A stretch of DNA of 64,000 bases, from assembly GCA_038501625.1 (NCBI GenBank), contig JAZAYU010000177.1, forward strand, positions 62,001 through 126,000. Direction: 5' to 3'. The translations under genes and the position numbers were made by a program. Positions 1 to 11,095 of this stretch are shown here, one piece after another. Numbering within the stretch: position 1 is the first letter of the stretch; every line of letters starts with the position of its first letter. The DNA comes from Corbicula japonica (lineage: Eukaryota > Mollusca > Bivalvia > Venerida > Cyrenidae). The notes under the pieces were generated by a model. The model was not told where the DNA came from. It saw nothing but the letters and a program-made list of their open reading frames with translations, and searched no databases.

Positions 1-144
1 CCACCGATGTGCAACCAAAGAGGTAAGCATAATGATCAACTGTAGATGGGTTAATCACCAGGCCTGCAGAGAGAATATCATGTTGGTAACCTTTTTATTT
101 GAATGTTAAGATGGTTTCTGCGAATAATCGGGAGAAATTAACAT

Positions 145-350
145 TGCCTGTTTGTTTTGCCACTGACCGTTCCAAGGCGGTATCCCCAAAGGTTCTCTTT
201 TTCGTTAATTGTTTGTGGCGTCCTATTTCAATTGAAATACTTATATCAAACATGCGCTCTCTCTTCCTCTTTACTTTTTCGCTGCTTGGGGAGGCTGTGT
301 TTTGTGAGTGTGGCGATTCCTTATATGCATATTTTACTTTTTGTTTTAGT
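145..350 (+). repeat. Dispersed family 1 copy
   Basis: It shares GCCACTGACCGTTCCAAGG, GTTAATTGTTTGTGGCGTC and the TGGCGATTCCTTATATGCAT tail with the other copies listed here. This copy lacks the 5' part. Confidence 0.7.
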
Positions 351-699
351 TTTCGTAAGTTTAACACTAACTTCTTCATCTGAGAGTGATATTGTTAGTG
401 TACATACTACAAATTTCAAAGTTTAGAATCAGTGTTGAGCCGAAACAAGACAAAGTACCTACTATGCATTGGTTGCCTAAAATGCAATATAAACACCCTT
501 CAAAGCAAGATTTATTTCAAACTCAAGTTATTGTACAACTACGAAATTAGCCGTGCTCTTAACTTCTTGTCTTACAGCTATAAAAGATCATCTAATTAGG
601 TATTGCGAAAAGGTGTTTGAAACCACTGGCAAGAATTTATTTTGGTCTATAAAAATTCAAATGACGCTTTAAAAAGGCTTATATCAATAATTTTCAGGC

Positions 700-1700
700 G
701 TTATGTTTGTCTACTTCTGATTTCTCAACTCTGAATACTTCTCTCCCTCAAAATTTAATTAAGGACAAGCTAACCAGTCTCATTGAAAAAACGTTTGCTA
801 GAGAAAATATAACCTGTATGGCTTGTAATGAACATAAAGCTTTTTTTTTACAGATGGTTGTAATGATAATTATTCTTAATGGACCTGTCAAGACCTTATA
901 GAGGCGCTCACATTTTTATTGGATAATATTTTTGTGAGATTTAGTACCTCTATTTATAAACAAGAAATAGGCATTTCAATCGGTAATTGTGCACCCCTTG
1001 TTGCTGACCTGTTTTATACTGTTATAAAACAGATTTTATGTTATCTCTTTCTACCGAACATCAAGATGACATTATTACAGCCTTTAACAACACATCGAGG
1101 TACCTTGATGTTTTGTTTAATAAAGATAAAAACCATTTTCCATCTCTGGTTAATAAAATGTACCTTCATGACTTACAACTTAATAAAGCAAACCCTTCGG
1201 ACAAGGAAGCAACCTTTCTTGATCTTAATCTTTCTATTGAAAATGGATACTTTACTACTAAAATATATGATAAAAGAGACGATTTTAATTTTAATATAGT
1301 AAATTTTCCGTTTCTAGACGGCGATGTTCCTCGTGCAACATCTTACTGGGTTTATATCTCACAGCTTGTTCGCTTTTCTAGAGCTTGCAATGATGTTAAT
1401 GATTTCAATGAACGTAATCTTTGCATAACAGAAAAACTATTAAACAAGGTTATCGGTATTATAAATTAAGGAAAACCTTTTGCAAGTTTTGTCGCCGATA
1501 CCCAGATTTTACTCAAAAATACAAGTGAAGTTTAAAATCACTACTGCAACGAAGATATTTCACAGCCATTTTGTTTATTGTTTATGGGGATTTAATTTAT
1601 AAACTTAAGAAAATAGGAGGCAATATTAAGTTTCGTAAAAAAAAAACATCTGTAAATTCAAAAAGAAAGGTTACCAACATGATATTCTACAGCGCTCTGT
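700..1700 (+). pseudogene. Reverse-transcriptase relic (copy 1)
   Basis: The translated pieces, in several frames, contain NCAPLVADLF, LSTEHQDDIITAFN, RYLDVLF, IYDKRDDFNFNIVNFPF and DGDVPRATSYWVYISQLVRF. These match a reverse-transcriptase type common in bivalve genomes. The catalytic YxDD motif reads YLDV, and frameshifts and stops interrupt the frame (longest open piece 1038-1469). The element class (Penelope-like or another non-LTR type) was not settled. Confidence 0.7.
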
Positions 1701-1899
1701 ATGCCTTGTGATTAACCCATTTACAGTTGATCACTATGCTTACCTCTTTGGTTGCACGATGGTGGCAGGGGTTTGAGAGTTTATGAGGCTTATGGGGAAA
1801 TCTTTTCTTTAAAGAACCTTGAAGCTCGATTTGTTTCTTTTATCCCTGTCATCGTGTTCTTGCTAAAATTCAGGAGCTCTGGTCTCGGTTAGATCATCG

Positions 1900-2285
1900 A
1901 GTACTCGCCCATTTGGCTTTGCAATGCTATTAGATTCTTATGTTTTATATGTTTGTGTGATTTTGCATGCAACATTGTTGAGCTTATGGATGAGTTGGAG
2001 TCATTTCACCAAGACAACTTGTACTTGTTTGTTAATATGAGAACCTGTTATGGAAAGAGTGAGGTTGGTGCACCCTAGAACCTGGTTTTAATCCCCAGTG
2101 GCTATTTGTTTTACCACTGACCGCTCTCTTTTTCGTTAATTGTTTGTGGCGTGCCATTTGAATTGACATACTAATATCAAACATGCTCTCTCTCTCTTCC
2201 TCTCTTCTTTTTCGCTGCGTGGGGAGACAGTGTTTTGTGTGTGTGGCGATTCCTGATATGCATATTTTACATTTTATAAATTAAA
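1900..2285 (+). repeat. Dispersed family 1 copy, long
   Basis: It runs from TGCTATTAGATTCTTATG through TTCACCAAGACAACTTG, GGTGCACCCTAGAACCTGG and GTTTGTGGCG to GATATGCATATTTTAC. The GAACCTGGTTTTAATCCC stretch resembles a tRNA B box, so a SINE origin is possible. Confidence 0.7.
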
Positions 2286-2978
2286 TCTCCATAAAAATCT
2301 GGTTGTGATATACCTTGTTGCAAAAGTGATTTTTTTCCCTTAATTTGTGGAACCGATACCTTGTTGTTCAAGTGAATTTATAGACATTGCCACGTTTATC
2401 GAAAAAGACAGTTTAGATAAAAATCAATCAAAAGCCATAAACAATTATCTTACTAGACAATGATACTTGAATTGCGCTTTTAGGGCAGTGTGTAGTTGCC
2501 TAGCTGTAGATACATGCAACCTTTGATTAGTACTAACATATGTATTTTTCTAACCTTATAAACGGAAGAGACAACTATTGTGAGAGTCGAGTAATTTGCA
2601 AAACCATTAAAATATTAACGGACACAAGAATCATAAAAAGCTCCAACTAGTCAAAACAGGTTATCAAGCACTTAAGTTACTGATTCATCGTACACAGTCA
2701 TTGACAGGCAATGACAGACATGTGGTTGGTTCATGTGTCGCATAGTATTTTGAAATGCTTCTTTCAGAGTATGATTTTGAGTAGGGGGATCCTTATCTCA
2801 TCTCATCATAAAGGAATTTTAGTTATATTTACGTGACAGATGTCTTTAAATTAGTCTTTTTATCTTTAACAATTTATCGCATGATCTTACAATAGGGTCA
2901 TATACAGGGCCTGTCAATTTTCAGATGGTCACGAGGTTATTGATCTACGAGGTTATTGAAACTATACATTACGCAATG
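2286..2978. other. Region with no recognised gene
   Basis: AT-rich upstream sequence of MOD1. I see no coding frame or clear repeat boundary before the TATA box. Confidence 0.5.
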
Positions 2979-2986
2979 TATATAAA
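2979..2986 (+). promoter_or_regulatory. TATA box of MOD1
   Basis: The motif TATATAAA lies about 70 bases upstream of a splice donor. The 5' exon between them (to 3056) shares the core CTAGTGGTGGATAACT with the MOD3 first exon at 53988. The repeated arrangement of TATA box, short leader exon and donor in three paralogues supports a real promoter. The start of transcription is inferred at about 3010. Confidence 0.7.
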
Positions 2987-3009
2987 CTCGGATAACTTAC
3001 CGTAACAGC

Positions 3010-3056
3010 AGTTAAATTTACAGTTTCTAGTGGTGGATAACTGGCACCAAGACAAG
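3010..3056 (+). other. Non-coding first exon of MOD1
   Basis: This is an inferred 5' UTR exon ending GACAAG before donor GTGACT. It is alignable with the first exons of MOD2 (ends 15352) and MOD3 (ends 53988), especially over CTAGTGG. The 5' edge is estimated from the TATA box. Confidence 0.6.
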
Positions 3057-4151
3057 GTGACTATTTTCTTTCCCTTGATTAAGTCTTATTTTAAAGTAAA
3101 TACATAACATACATAAATGTATTCATAAATAAAAGACTTGTTTATTCTTTTAATTATTGTTCTCATATTTACTGTTTGAGTTTTTAGCCCTACCATAGCA
3201 AGGATCAATTCACAACTTTCAATACATGCATTGAAGTATATTTGTAAATTCTTTTACATATGCTCGTTATTATTACAAAATAATAAATGGAGCATAAATT
3301 AAAACAACAAAACACCTCAGTCACTGTGTAACCGAGCCGGCGACGCCGTCGCGGATTGAGCAAAGGTTTTTTTATCAATCCCTCGAAACTTTGACCCTAT
3401 AACGGCAATTGAAAATGTTAAAATCATTATTCTCAGGAAACCAATCAATCATGGGAGGAAAGATGCTCTCGGAAAATAGAATGGCTTATTCTTTGAGTAG
3501 ACAATATTAAAACTGGGGTACTAAACGCAATAGAATTAGAGAGGACCTTAAAAAGTCAAATCGTTTGTACAAAAGTAAAGCGTCATTAGAAAAACCTTTG
3601 AAAAAAGAGCGAATATAATTTCCGACAGGCGAGGTGGTTGAACAAGACCCATAGTAACACAGCTGGGAACAGACACCAACGGTGTTAAAACTTGCCATAT
3701 TGCATTGGCCTACAAACCTGCAATGCATCGAGCAAATATTGACAGATAAGACAAAACTTACAATTAAAATCATAAATAACACACTATCACGAGCATATGT
3801 CTTAAACCAAACGTTGAAGAAAGTAAATGGAAACTGTTTGTGAACACATTCCGTCTAGCTAACCGTAATTTAAGAGTTACCAAGTTGTCTGTAGCAAAAT
3901 TTGCATGAAGAATTTCCTACACAATTAGTTGAAGTGAAATGTATTTCAGTATTGAGTATCAAATACAACGGCGTACTATAATCAGAATCGGGCATTTTAC
4001 TTTTTTTTATTTCTGATTTTAGAATGATACAACATCATAGGCACAAGCGAGATTAGAAAAGGTCTTGAGTCTTTTACACTCTGTTATCTCGTTCTGTAAT
4101 GATATACATGTACATGTATAACTGTTTCAATTAATTCGATTATTAATTTAG

Positions 4152-4233
4152 ATGAAACTCCTCGTAGCACTTTTGATTGTTCCGTCGGTTGTGCTAGCCA
4201 CACCCGAGAAGAGATTTGTTCTGGACCAGCTGA
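4152..4233 (+). CDS. MOD1 signal-peptide exon
   Basis: The exon opens at the ATG right after acceptor TTTAG. It encodes a typical signal peptide (MKLL, hydrophobic core, VVLA) followed by TPEKR and FVLDQL, and ends in phase 1 (CTG A) at donor GTAAGA. It is 82 nt, the same length as the MOD3 leader exon and nearly identical to it. The KR just after the signal peptide aligns with the GKR that ends each downstream module. Confidence 0.8.
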
Positions 4234-5013
4234 GTAAGATATTTTCTACGTATCACTCTATTTAGTAACGTATTAACTGAGCTCGAACCTTTTCTCCTTA
4301 TTTAGATTACTCGGTATCTATTACATAAGTTTTGCCAATGACAATATTTTTACAGGATTTATTCTCAGTTTAATATAATACAAATTTAATAATAATAAAT
4401 ATTACTTTCTATATGTAACATTTCGAACAAAAGACTATAATTCAGAAAATAATAACTATTTAAAAACTTATATTTAACTGGAAAGGCCTTTTTTGTAATA
4501 AAACAGCCATATTTGAGTATATTTGTCGGTCTGGATTTCATATTACCCATCAACTATGACAACCAGACCGGCAATATATTCTAGCACATCCTGTTAAGAA
4601 TAACAATAATTTTATTCTTGATTAAGTCTTAAAGATATAACATATAAACTTGAACAGTTTAAACCTTAATCAGGTTTGAAACTATTTCATAAATATGAAG
4701 TACTGATTTGTAAGTATACAGAAAGTTGCTCGGTAGAATTTTCATATTATAATATTGTCAGGACTCTGGAAAAAACTTGCTTAAAAGAAAGGTTTTACAG
4801 AGCAGAAATAGGGGTTTACTCGTATTGCACATTAAATCATTGTCCTATTCGTTTACATTTCTAATCAGAAATGGCTTATTTATGGCTATTTAACAGCAAA
4901 CTTTCTTTCTGCCCTTGTTGCTGTATATAACATTCTTTCAGTTTTTTTTAAACAAATCAAATAAAATACTGACATTTTTTATCAGTTTTATAATATTTTG
5001 TTGTCATTAAAAG

Positions 5014-5164
5014 TGAACGTAGTGGACGTGAATACACCGAAAGGAGATCTATAGACAATGCTTGACGTTTTGGGAAGTGACCCAACCGAACAAGCATGTG
5101 AGCAATATTGTCACAAGTTCTTGACTGGCCTGTTGGATCATTCTTGCCCACTTGTCTGCCATTC
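5014..5164 (+). pseudogene. MOD1 exon A1 with nonsense codon
   Basis: Phase-1 acceptor after TTAAAAG and phase-2 donor TC/GTAAGT; 151 nt, the standard A length. It encodes GSDPTEQAC, CHKFLTGLLDH and CHS, but the glutamine codon after GDL is TAG (5052-5054), where intact paralogues have CAG or CAA. Confidence 0.8.
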
Positions 5165-5594
5165 GTAAGTCGAATTCGTACAATTAATGACACTTAGTTT
5201 ATTTTACTGAAATACATCCAAAAGTTGTACGGCTTTTGTTGAAGTAACCAATGTCGCCATAAGATATACTAACCAAACGCAAACGTAGGGGTATCTCAAA
5301 CCAAAGAATGTTGTTTTTGTGCCCGGGAACGCATACATGTGTTTATATAATGTGTACAATCTGAGTATATTTTCTGGTTGTTTATTATTTGAAATTTTAC
5401 AAGCATATCGTTAAACTAAAATATTTACTCTTATGCCCTCTTTATCTCTAGGTTCTTATTTGACGTTTCGTTATATCTTGCCGAATAAATTCTTATTCAA
5501 CTACGATTTCTGTTCAGTTTTACGGTCAATTGGAGAGATTGTGCACTGTATACACGTTGTCTGTAAATTTTGTTTTTTTTTAATTTTTCTTCAG

Positions 5595-5671
5595 ATTCCA
5601 GGAGCTGGTTCACCATTTCCAACTAGCTCCAGCTCCTGCAGTTGTTAAACGATTCGTTTTGGATCAGTTGA
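5595..5671 (+). CDS. MOD1 exon B1
   Basis: 77 nt, acceptor TTCAG and donor A/GTAAGT, open throughout. It encodes FQELVHHFQ, then APAPAVVKR and FVLDQL. The residue before KR is V here, so the amidation-type GKR is lost but the dibasic pair is kept. Confidence 0.75.
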
Positions 5672-6079
5672 GTAAGTAGTAATTCGTACTATTACACCAA
5701 CAGGTTTTGCCTCTCTTTCTCACATACCTTTCGAAGTTTTCTCTCGTCTCACCTTTTGAAGTTCTGTATTTCATTAATTAACACTCTCTCTTGATTATGT
5801 AACACAGAAGGCGCTTGTTTAAATCAAAAGGTCGTGGAGCGGATAAGTAGAATTTATTTAAAATTGACCATTGAAACGGTGAACTATTTACTTACGGTTC
5901 TTTTAAGTTAAAGCAATTATCTTACTCGCTGGCTGCTGACTTACATAGTTTTATGATTTTGTAACATCGAATAAGCCTTATTTCTGACCTTCTTTAACAC
6001 AACATATTAAATTAATTTCAGTTTTGCATACATATCCGTATTATCAAATTTTAAATGTTTTGTATGTTGTCATTTAAAG

Positions 6080-6230
6080 TGAACTTGGTGGATGTTAACA
6101 CACTGAAAGGAGATCTACAGACAATGCTTGACGTTTTGGGAAGTGACCCGACCGAACAAGCATGTAAGCAATATTGTCACAAGTTCTTAACTGGCCTGTT
6201 GGATCATTCTTGCCCTCTTCTCTGCCATTC
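6080..6230 (+). CDS. MOD1 exon A2, intact
   Basis: 151 nt, phase 1 to phase 2, no stop. The codon that is TAG in A1 and A3 is CAG here (GDLQTML). It encodes GSDPTEQACKQYC and ends LLCHS. It has an extra Cys in the QYCHK stretch, as in A1 and A3. Confidence 0.75.
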
Positions 6231-6654
6231 GTAAGTTATAATCTTACAAATGACACATAGTTTATTTTACAGAAATACAACCAAGCTTTGTACGTCTTTG
6301 TTAAAGTTACTATTGATTTCGCCATAAGATAATCAAACGCAAAGGTTAGGGTATCTCAAACCAAATAATGTTGTTTTTGTTTAAAATGATTCGGAAGACA
6401 TACTTGTATATATAATGTGCACAATCAGGGTATTTTTCCTGGTTGTTTATGATTTGAAGTTTTACAAACATATCGTTAAACTTAAATGTTTACTCTTATG
6501 CACTCTTTATCTCTAGGTTCTTATTTGACGTTTCGTTATATTCTTACGAACAAATACTTATTCAACTACGAGTTTTGTTCAGTTTTACGGTCAATTGGAA
6601 AGGTAGTACACTGTATTCATTTTGTCTGTTATTTGTTTGTTGAATTTTATTCAA

Positions 6655-6731
6655 ATTCCAGGAGTTGGTTCACCACTTCCAACTTGCTCCAGCTCCTGCA
6701 GTTGGTAAACGATTCGTTATGGATCAGCTGA
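6655..6731 (+). pseudogene. MOD1 exon B2 with lost splice acceptor
   Basis: The body is open and encodes FQELVHHFQ, AVGKR and FVMDQL, with donor A/GTAAGT. The acceptor reads TTCAA where all sister exons have TTCAG or an equivalent AG. The next AG is inside the exon and would shift the frame. Confidence 0.7.
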
Positions 6732-6906
6732 GTAAGTAGTTATTCGTTCTGTTATACCAACAGGTCATGACTAGCTTTATGATTCTGTAACATCGAATTA
6801 GCCTTATGTCTGACCTACTTTTATACAACCTAATTAAATTAATTTCAGTTTTGCATACACATCCGTATTGTCAAATTTTAAATGTTTTGTATGTTGTCAA
6901 TGAAAG

Positions 6907-7035
6907 TGAACGTGGTTGATGTAAACACACTGAAAGGAGATCTATAGACAATGCTTGACGTTTTGGGAAGTGACCCAACCGAACAAGCATGTGAGCAATA
7001 TTGTCACAAGTTCTTAACCCTCTTCTCTGTCATTC
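6907..7035 (+). pseudogene. MOD1 exon A3, doubly broken
   Basis: It carries the same CAG-to-TAG change as A1. It also lacks 22 nt after CACAAGTTCTTAAC relative to A2, which shifts the frame; its length is 129 instead of 151 nt. Acceptor and donor are kept. Confidence 0.8.
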
Positions 7036-7462
7036 GTAAGTTATATTCTGGTTATATTCTGACACATAGTTTATTTTACAGAAATACAACCAAGCTTTGT
7101 ACGTCTTTGTTAAAGTTACTATTGATTTCGCCATAAGATAATCAAACGCAAAGGTTAGGGTATCTCAAACCAAATAATGTTGTTTTTGTTTTAAAATGCC
7201 TCGAAACACATACTTGTATGTATTATGGGCACAATCAGAGTATTTTTTCTGGTTGTTTATTTTTTGAAATTTTACACACATATCGTTAAACTAAAATATT
7301 TACCCTTATGCACTTTGTATTTCTAAGTTATTTTTAACGTTTCGATATATTCTTACGAACAAATACTTATTCATTTGCGAGTTCTGTTCAATTTACGGTT
7401 AATCGGAGAGGCAGTACAGGGTATTAACGTTGTTTGTAATTTTTGTTTTGAATTTTATGCAG

Positions 7463-7539
7463 ATTCCAGGAGTTGGTTCATCACTTCCAACTTGCTCCAT
7501 CTCCTGCAGTTGGTAAACAATTCGTTTTGGATCAGCTGA
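7463..7539 (+). pseudogene. MOD1 exon B3, cleavage site altered
   Basis: 77 nt with good acceptor (TGCAG) and donor. The GKR codon triplet reads GKQ (CGA to CAA), removing the dibasic site. The reading frame itself is open. Confidence 0.7.
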
Positions 7540-7588
7540 GTAAGTAGTAATTCGTTCTATTACACCAAAACTGGAAAGCAGGTTTTGC

Positions 7589-7598
7589 TTCTCTCTCT

Positions 7599-7649
<51 letters not shown>
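7589..7649. repeat. (CT)n microsatellite
   Basis: A pure to near-pure CT run in the MOD1 intron between B3 and A4. Confidence 0.95.
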
Positions 7650-7651
<2 letters not shown>

Positions 7652-7774
7652 TTTGAAGTGTTGATGTTCTTTATTCATCAAATTACACTCTCACAATATG
7701 TTACCCGGGAAAAGCACATGTTTTAATTGAAAGGTCGCGGATATGTAGAATGTACCTTGTATTGCAAACTTCAA

Positions 7775-7825
7775 ATCGGATGTGCCGGCTGATCTGGATT
7801 TACACCGTTTGCTCATTGCATAAAA
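7775..7825. repeat. Fragment of a MITE related to 45030-45251
   Basis: It shares GATGTGCCGG(C/T)TGATCT and a degenerate TGCTCATTGCAT tail with the complete TTAA-flanked element at 45030-45251. Only a core fragment remains here. Confidence 0.45.
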
Positions 7826-8008
7826 GAAAATCCGGTAAATATGGAGAAAATGATTATAACAATTATCTTACTCGCTCAGACTTTATTAGTTTAATGATTC
7901 TGTAACATCGAATGAGCCTTTTTTCTGCGTTTACACAACATTTTTGTTTGTTTTATATACATATTAATATTGACACATTTTATATGTACTGTATGTTGTC
8001 GTTAAAAG

Positions 8009-8147
8009 CAACCTTAGTGAACGTGGACACACTAAAAGCAGATCTACAGGCAATGGTTGACGTATTGGGAAGTGACCCGACCGAACAAGCCTGACACAAG
8101 TTCCTCTCTGGCCTTTTGGAGCATGCTGTACCTTTGATTTGTCATTC
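8009..8147 (+). pseudogene. MOD1 exon A4 with deletion-made stop
   Basis: A 12-nt deletion across the Cys-Glu-Gln-Tyr codons joins GCC to TGA, giving an in-frame stop just after DPTEQA. The donor is weaker (GTTAGT). The sequence is closer to the MOD3 modules (LVNVDTLKADLQ) than to A1-A3. Confidence 0.75.
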
Positions 8148-8471
8148 GTTAGTCAAATTCTTACTAGTTTATTTACCAATGACACATAATCTTTTAGCGA
8201 AATTCATCTTATGAATGGGGTACATTAGGCATTACCCCTGGAGTCATTTACTGTTATTGAGAAAAAGTTACAATTAACAAATTCTCTCTAATGGCTAAAA
8301 TGGTCCTTAAAAAACTTTCAATAAGTTTTTATAAAGAAAGAAATCAGTTTTTCTTAATTGCGTCATCTATATATGCGACCAAACACATACATTTTGTATT
8401 TTATGTTAACAATCTTATATTGGACGTGGTAGTGTTCAGTCTATCATGTGACATGAGTAGTTTGTTTTCAG

Positions 8472-8545
8472 ATTCCAGGAACTGCTTCACCACTTCCACA
8501 TTGTTCCACCAACTACAGTTGCACCTGCTAAACGACTTCTTCTCG
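8472..8545 (+). CDS. MOD1 exon B4, last internal module (LLL linker)
   Basis: Acceptor TTTTCAG; encodes FQELLHHFHIVPPTT, then APAKR and LLL, ending G/GTTAGT. The shared end KRLLL-G/GTTAGT occurs in all three genes (20788, 62881). It reads as a phase-1 donor joining to the terminal A exon (G+AT gives Asp), not as a stop codon. Confidence 0.7.
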
Positions 8546-8589
8546 GTTAGTTTGAAAAATATACTTGAAATAGATGAAAAAAAAGCCAC

Positions 8590-8720
8590 AGAACACGTCA
8601 ATAATGAAAATACTGCAGGCTAGGTTTGATTTAGCCAGTTCATGGGCAGTAGTTGAAATGCGTTTTACTTCCCACGCCGCCTAGCAATGGGTTGAGTACA
8701 ACTCAATATTTACACCAATG
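8590..8720. repeat. Dispersed repeat family 2 copy
   Basis: It contains the family core CCCACGCCGCCTAGC, GGGTTGAG and CTCAATATTTACACCA. Other copies are at about 15525, 21560, 42968 and 63680, with fragments near 11455 and 55190. Confidence 0.7.
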
Positions 8721-8975
8721 TTCTGATACAATTGAACCCAAACATCTTAATAACTTGAGCTCTTTCTGGAGACGTTGAAACGTGTGTGTGTTATAATTAT
8801 GAACCAATATTTAATGGTGTGATTCGTTATAAGAAAAATTGTTTGAGTATTTACTGACTGTCAGGGTAATTGATAGCTGACATTCATTTACCTGAAATTA
8901 ATTTACAACGAGGAGCGGTTCGAGTTGATAAAAGAAACATTCTTTCAGAGCATGATCATATTTCACTTTATGCAG

Positions 8976-9126
8976 ATACTTTTGACTCCACAACTTTAAA
9001 AGCCGAATTACAAACACTTCTTGATGTCTTGGGAAGTGATCCCACAGAACAAGCTTGTGAACAGAAAGGGAGACATCTGATAACTGATCCACTGCTTGTC
9101 CACGCTGTTCCACTTATCTGCCACTC
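8976..9126 (+). CDS. MOD1 terminal-module exon A5
   Basis: 151 nt, open, phase 1 to phase 2. It encodes TFDSTTLKAELQ, GSDPTEQACEQKG and HAVPLICHS. It is much closer to the MOD2 terminal A exon (22260-22410) than to the other MOD1 modules. Confidence 0.8.
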
Positions 9127-9731
9127 GTATGTAAACGTTATATCTTTTTATCATTTTAAATCTGATTTCGGTTTAATAATAATAGTAATTAAAAATTTAT
9201 GATGTCTTTAGCAAGATAAAAATGCTGGATTGACAAATGATGGAAAACCACTTGTAAAGAAGATACATTTCAAGTGCGAAATTAAATGTAAAACTACTGC
9301 TTGGGGTAAATTAGCATGAAGATATTTATTGTCTTTTTATAATTGTAAATGTCTTTTGAATTTCTCTGCAGGTATAACAAAATTTCAGCATGCCTTCACA
9401 GATTTTCCGTAGCCATCATTTGAGTTATTTACCTGCACTTATACCATATATGAATTTCTATCACCAATATTGCATACCATGCTGTCGTCACAACTGATCA
9501 TAAATTTTGAAACAATACAATTCATTACAATGTAAAAGTCACTCAAGTTCCAACTTTCGAAGATTTTAATTTACAGTTCTATGATAGTAAAACATAATTT
9601 TACATGATTTCAAGTTTGGTTTGTTCTTTAAGTATTTCGTAACTTTTAGCATATTTCAATAACTTATTGTGTTGAACATTCAGAATTTCTTTTTCAATAT
9701 CTGAGGTAATGATGAAACCATCTTTTTTCAG

Positions 9732-9789
9732 GTTCCAGTCACTGATTGCACATTTCCACCTGACAGCTCCCACCACCACTGGACCATAG
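9732..9789 (+). CDS. MOD1 terminal exon B5 with stop
   Basis: Acceptor TTTTTTCAG; encodes FQSLIAHFHLTAP and TTTGP, then TAG. There is no dibasic site, so the last peptide would end at the natural C terminus. It is homologous to 23142-23196. No canonical AATAAA was seen close by. Confidence 0.75.
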
Positions 9790-9967
9790 ACAATATATAT
9801 TAATTATATTATAGTCAATTAATAGTGCTATAGTGTTGCTTTTGGTTTGTGAATAGTGAATGGAAATGACATAAAGTTTGAAAATACAATGTTGTTGTTG
9901 AAGATTTTGAACAAGACGTTTAAGGTTTTAAAAAGAAAACTGGCTTGTGATATTAATTGAAAATGAA

Positions 9968-10225
9968 AAAGGTGAAAAATGCATATTTGAAACAGCTACA
10001 TTCATAAAACATAGCTTCGCTACACAGCGAATAGATAGGAAAAGAAAGCACGGTTTAAAAAAAAGGTTAATTTTAAAAAGGCTCCACACACACGTAAAGG
10101 ATATCTTGATATTTATCCCCTTGGAATGGTAAGTGGCAAACAATACGCCAATGGGTGTTTAAACCAGGTTATAGAGTGCATCAACCTCACACTTGCCCCA
10201 ACAGGTTCTCATATCATCAAAAAGT
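9968..10225 (-). repeat. Dispersed family 1 copy
   Basis: Reverse-orientation copy: GAAAAATGCATATTTGAAAC, a diverged middle, CCTTGGAATGG, GTTTAAACCAGGTTATAG and CAACCTCACACTTGCCCCAAC. Confidence 0.65.
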
Positions 10226-10354
10226 TGTTTTGTTGAAACATAATGGTTGCAAGACATCTGCACATCCTTCCAAATCATCTGTGGAATTAAAAAAAAAACA
10301 ATTTTGTATTAAACGAGGAGTTAATGCCACAAAATTGCTATACTAAAATCAACA

Positions 10355-11095
10355 TGACGCATGAAATTTGGCACACGAGTTTAACTCGTCCCTGATCATA
10401 AATCCTTCAAGTTGGAGACAAACCGCAGCTTTGAGCAAAACGTTATCTTTTACCCAATATATGCATTTTAAGCTTGTTTTTGCCTATAAGCTTATAACGT
10501 GTTTACCCACCGTGGGGTTCACATGGTTCCCATCACCTTTGACGAATGAAATTTGGCATACGAGTTTGACTTGTTCGTGAGCATAAATCCTCCAGGTTTG
10601 AGAGATACCAGGCCCCGTGATTATAAAACTTTTTTTCGTGCTCAACTCAATTCTGTGCTCAAACTTAAAATGTCTAGAACATTAACTGTCTTCGCAAATA
10701 AGAAAGAAAGTTTAATTCTGTTGAACAGTTGTTATTGATGGTACATGAAACTTTGTCATATTTTCAGTTTAAAATGTTTATTTTTTAAACAGAAATGAAG
10801 CTATCAAATTTTCGTGCTCAAATTGAGTTGAGCATGAAAAATGCTTTTTAATCACGGGGCCTGATCTTTCAGCATAAAGTTCTCTCTATATTCGAAAATT
10901 ATAAAATTGCTTTCGCCTATAGCCTCTTTAGCGTGCATATATGGACCATAGGGCTCACATGGTTGCCGACACCTTTGAAATATGAAATTTAGCACACGAG
11001 TTTGACTCGTGGCTTCGCATAAATCCTCCAACTTTGAGAGATAACTGATCGTTGAGCAAAAAGTAATCTCTTACCCAATATACTAGTAATCTTAC
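10355..11095. repeat. Three tandem copies of a ~190-bp unit, middle one interrupted
   Basis: Each unit begins GAAATTTGGCA(C/T)ACGAGTTT and contains CATAAATCCT and ACCGT(G)GGGTTCACATGG. The units start near 10367, 10551 and 10983. The middle unit carries the insertion at 10609-10863. Confidence 0.7.
10609..10863. mobile_element. MITE with AGGCCCCGTGATTA inverted ends
   Basis: The left end (C)AGGCCCCGTGATTA is matched by the right end TAATCACGGGGCCT(G). Inner sequence continues as an imperfect inverted repeat (GTGCTCAACTCAATT against AATTGAGTTGAGCA). It interrupts the middle tandem unit. The target-site duplication is unclear. Confidence 0.75.

Larger units (their letters stand above)
1..1765. 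mobile_element. Decayed retroelement region bounded by inverted copies
   Basis: Positions 1 to about 150 are the reverse complement of about 1610-1765 (for example, GTGCAACCAAAGAGGTAAGCAT at the left edge and its complement at about 1735). A reverse-transcriptase relic lies between. The left arm may continue beyond the window. Confidence 0.6.
3010..9789 (+). pseudogene. MOD1: damaged tandem-module secreted precursor gene
   Basis: Exons in order: UTR 3010-3056; signal 4152-4233; A1 5014-5164, B1 5595-5671; A2 6080-6230, B2 6655-6731; A3 6907-7035, B3 7463-7539; A4 8009-8147, B4 8472-8545; terminal A5 8976-9126, B5 9732-9789 (TAG). Damage seen: in-frame TAG in A1 (5052-5054) and at the same codon in A3; a 22-nt deletion in A3; a 12-nt deletion creating TGA in A4; acceptor AG changed to AA before B2; the KR site changed to KQ in B3. 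The signal exon, A2, B1, B4 and the terminal pair are intact. Because module boundaries are phase 1-1, splicing the signal exon straight to A5-B5 would give an open frame of 96 residues. It is either a pseudogene or a gene reduced to a short product. The protein family is not recognised. Confidence 0.75.

Noticed and set aside
99..426. Overlapping open frames at the left edge
   Set aside because: They fall inside a dispersed family 1 repeat and the inverted retroelement arm.
5052..5054. Stop bypass by RNA editing in MOD1
   Set aside because: A-to-I editing of TAG would give Trp where Gln is conserved, and the other defects in MOD1 would remain. Decay is simpler.
8541..8550. GGT TAG after GKRLLL read as the natural stop codon
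   Set aside because: The same G/GTTAGT occurs in all three genes, the phase equals the other donors, and in MOD2 the join to the terminal exon gives an exact open frame.
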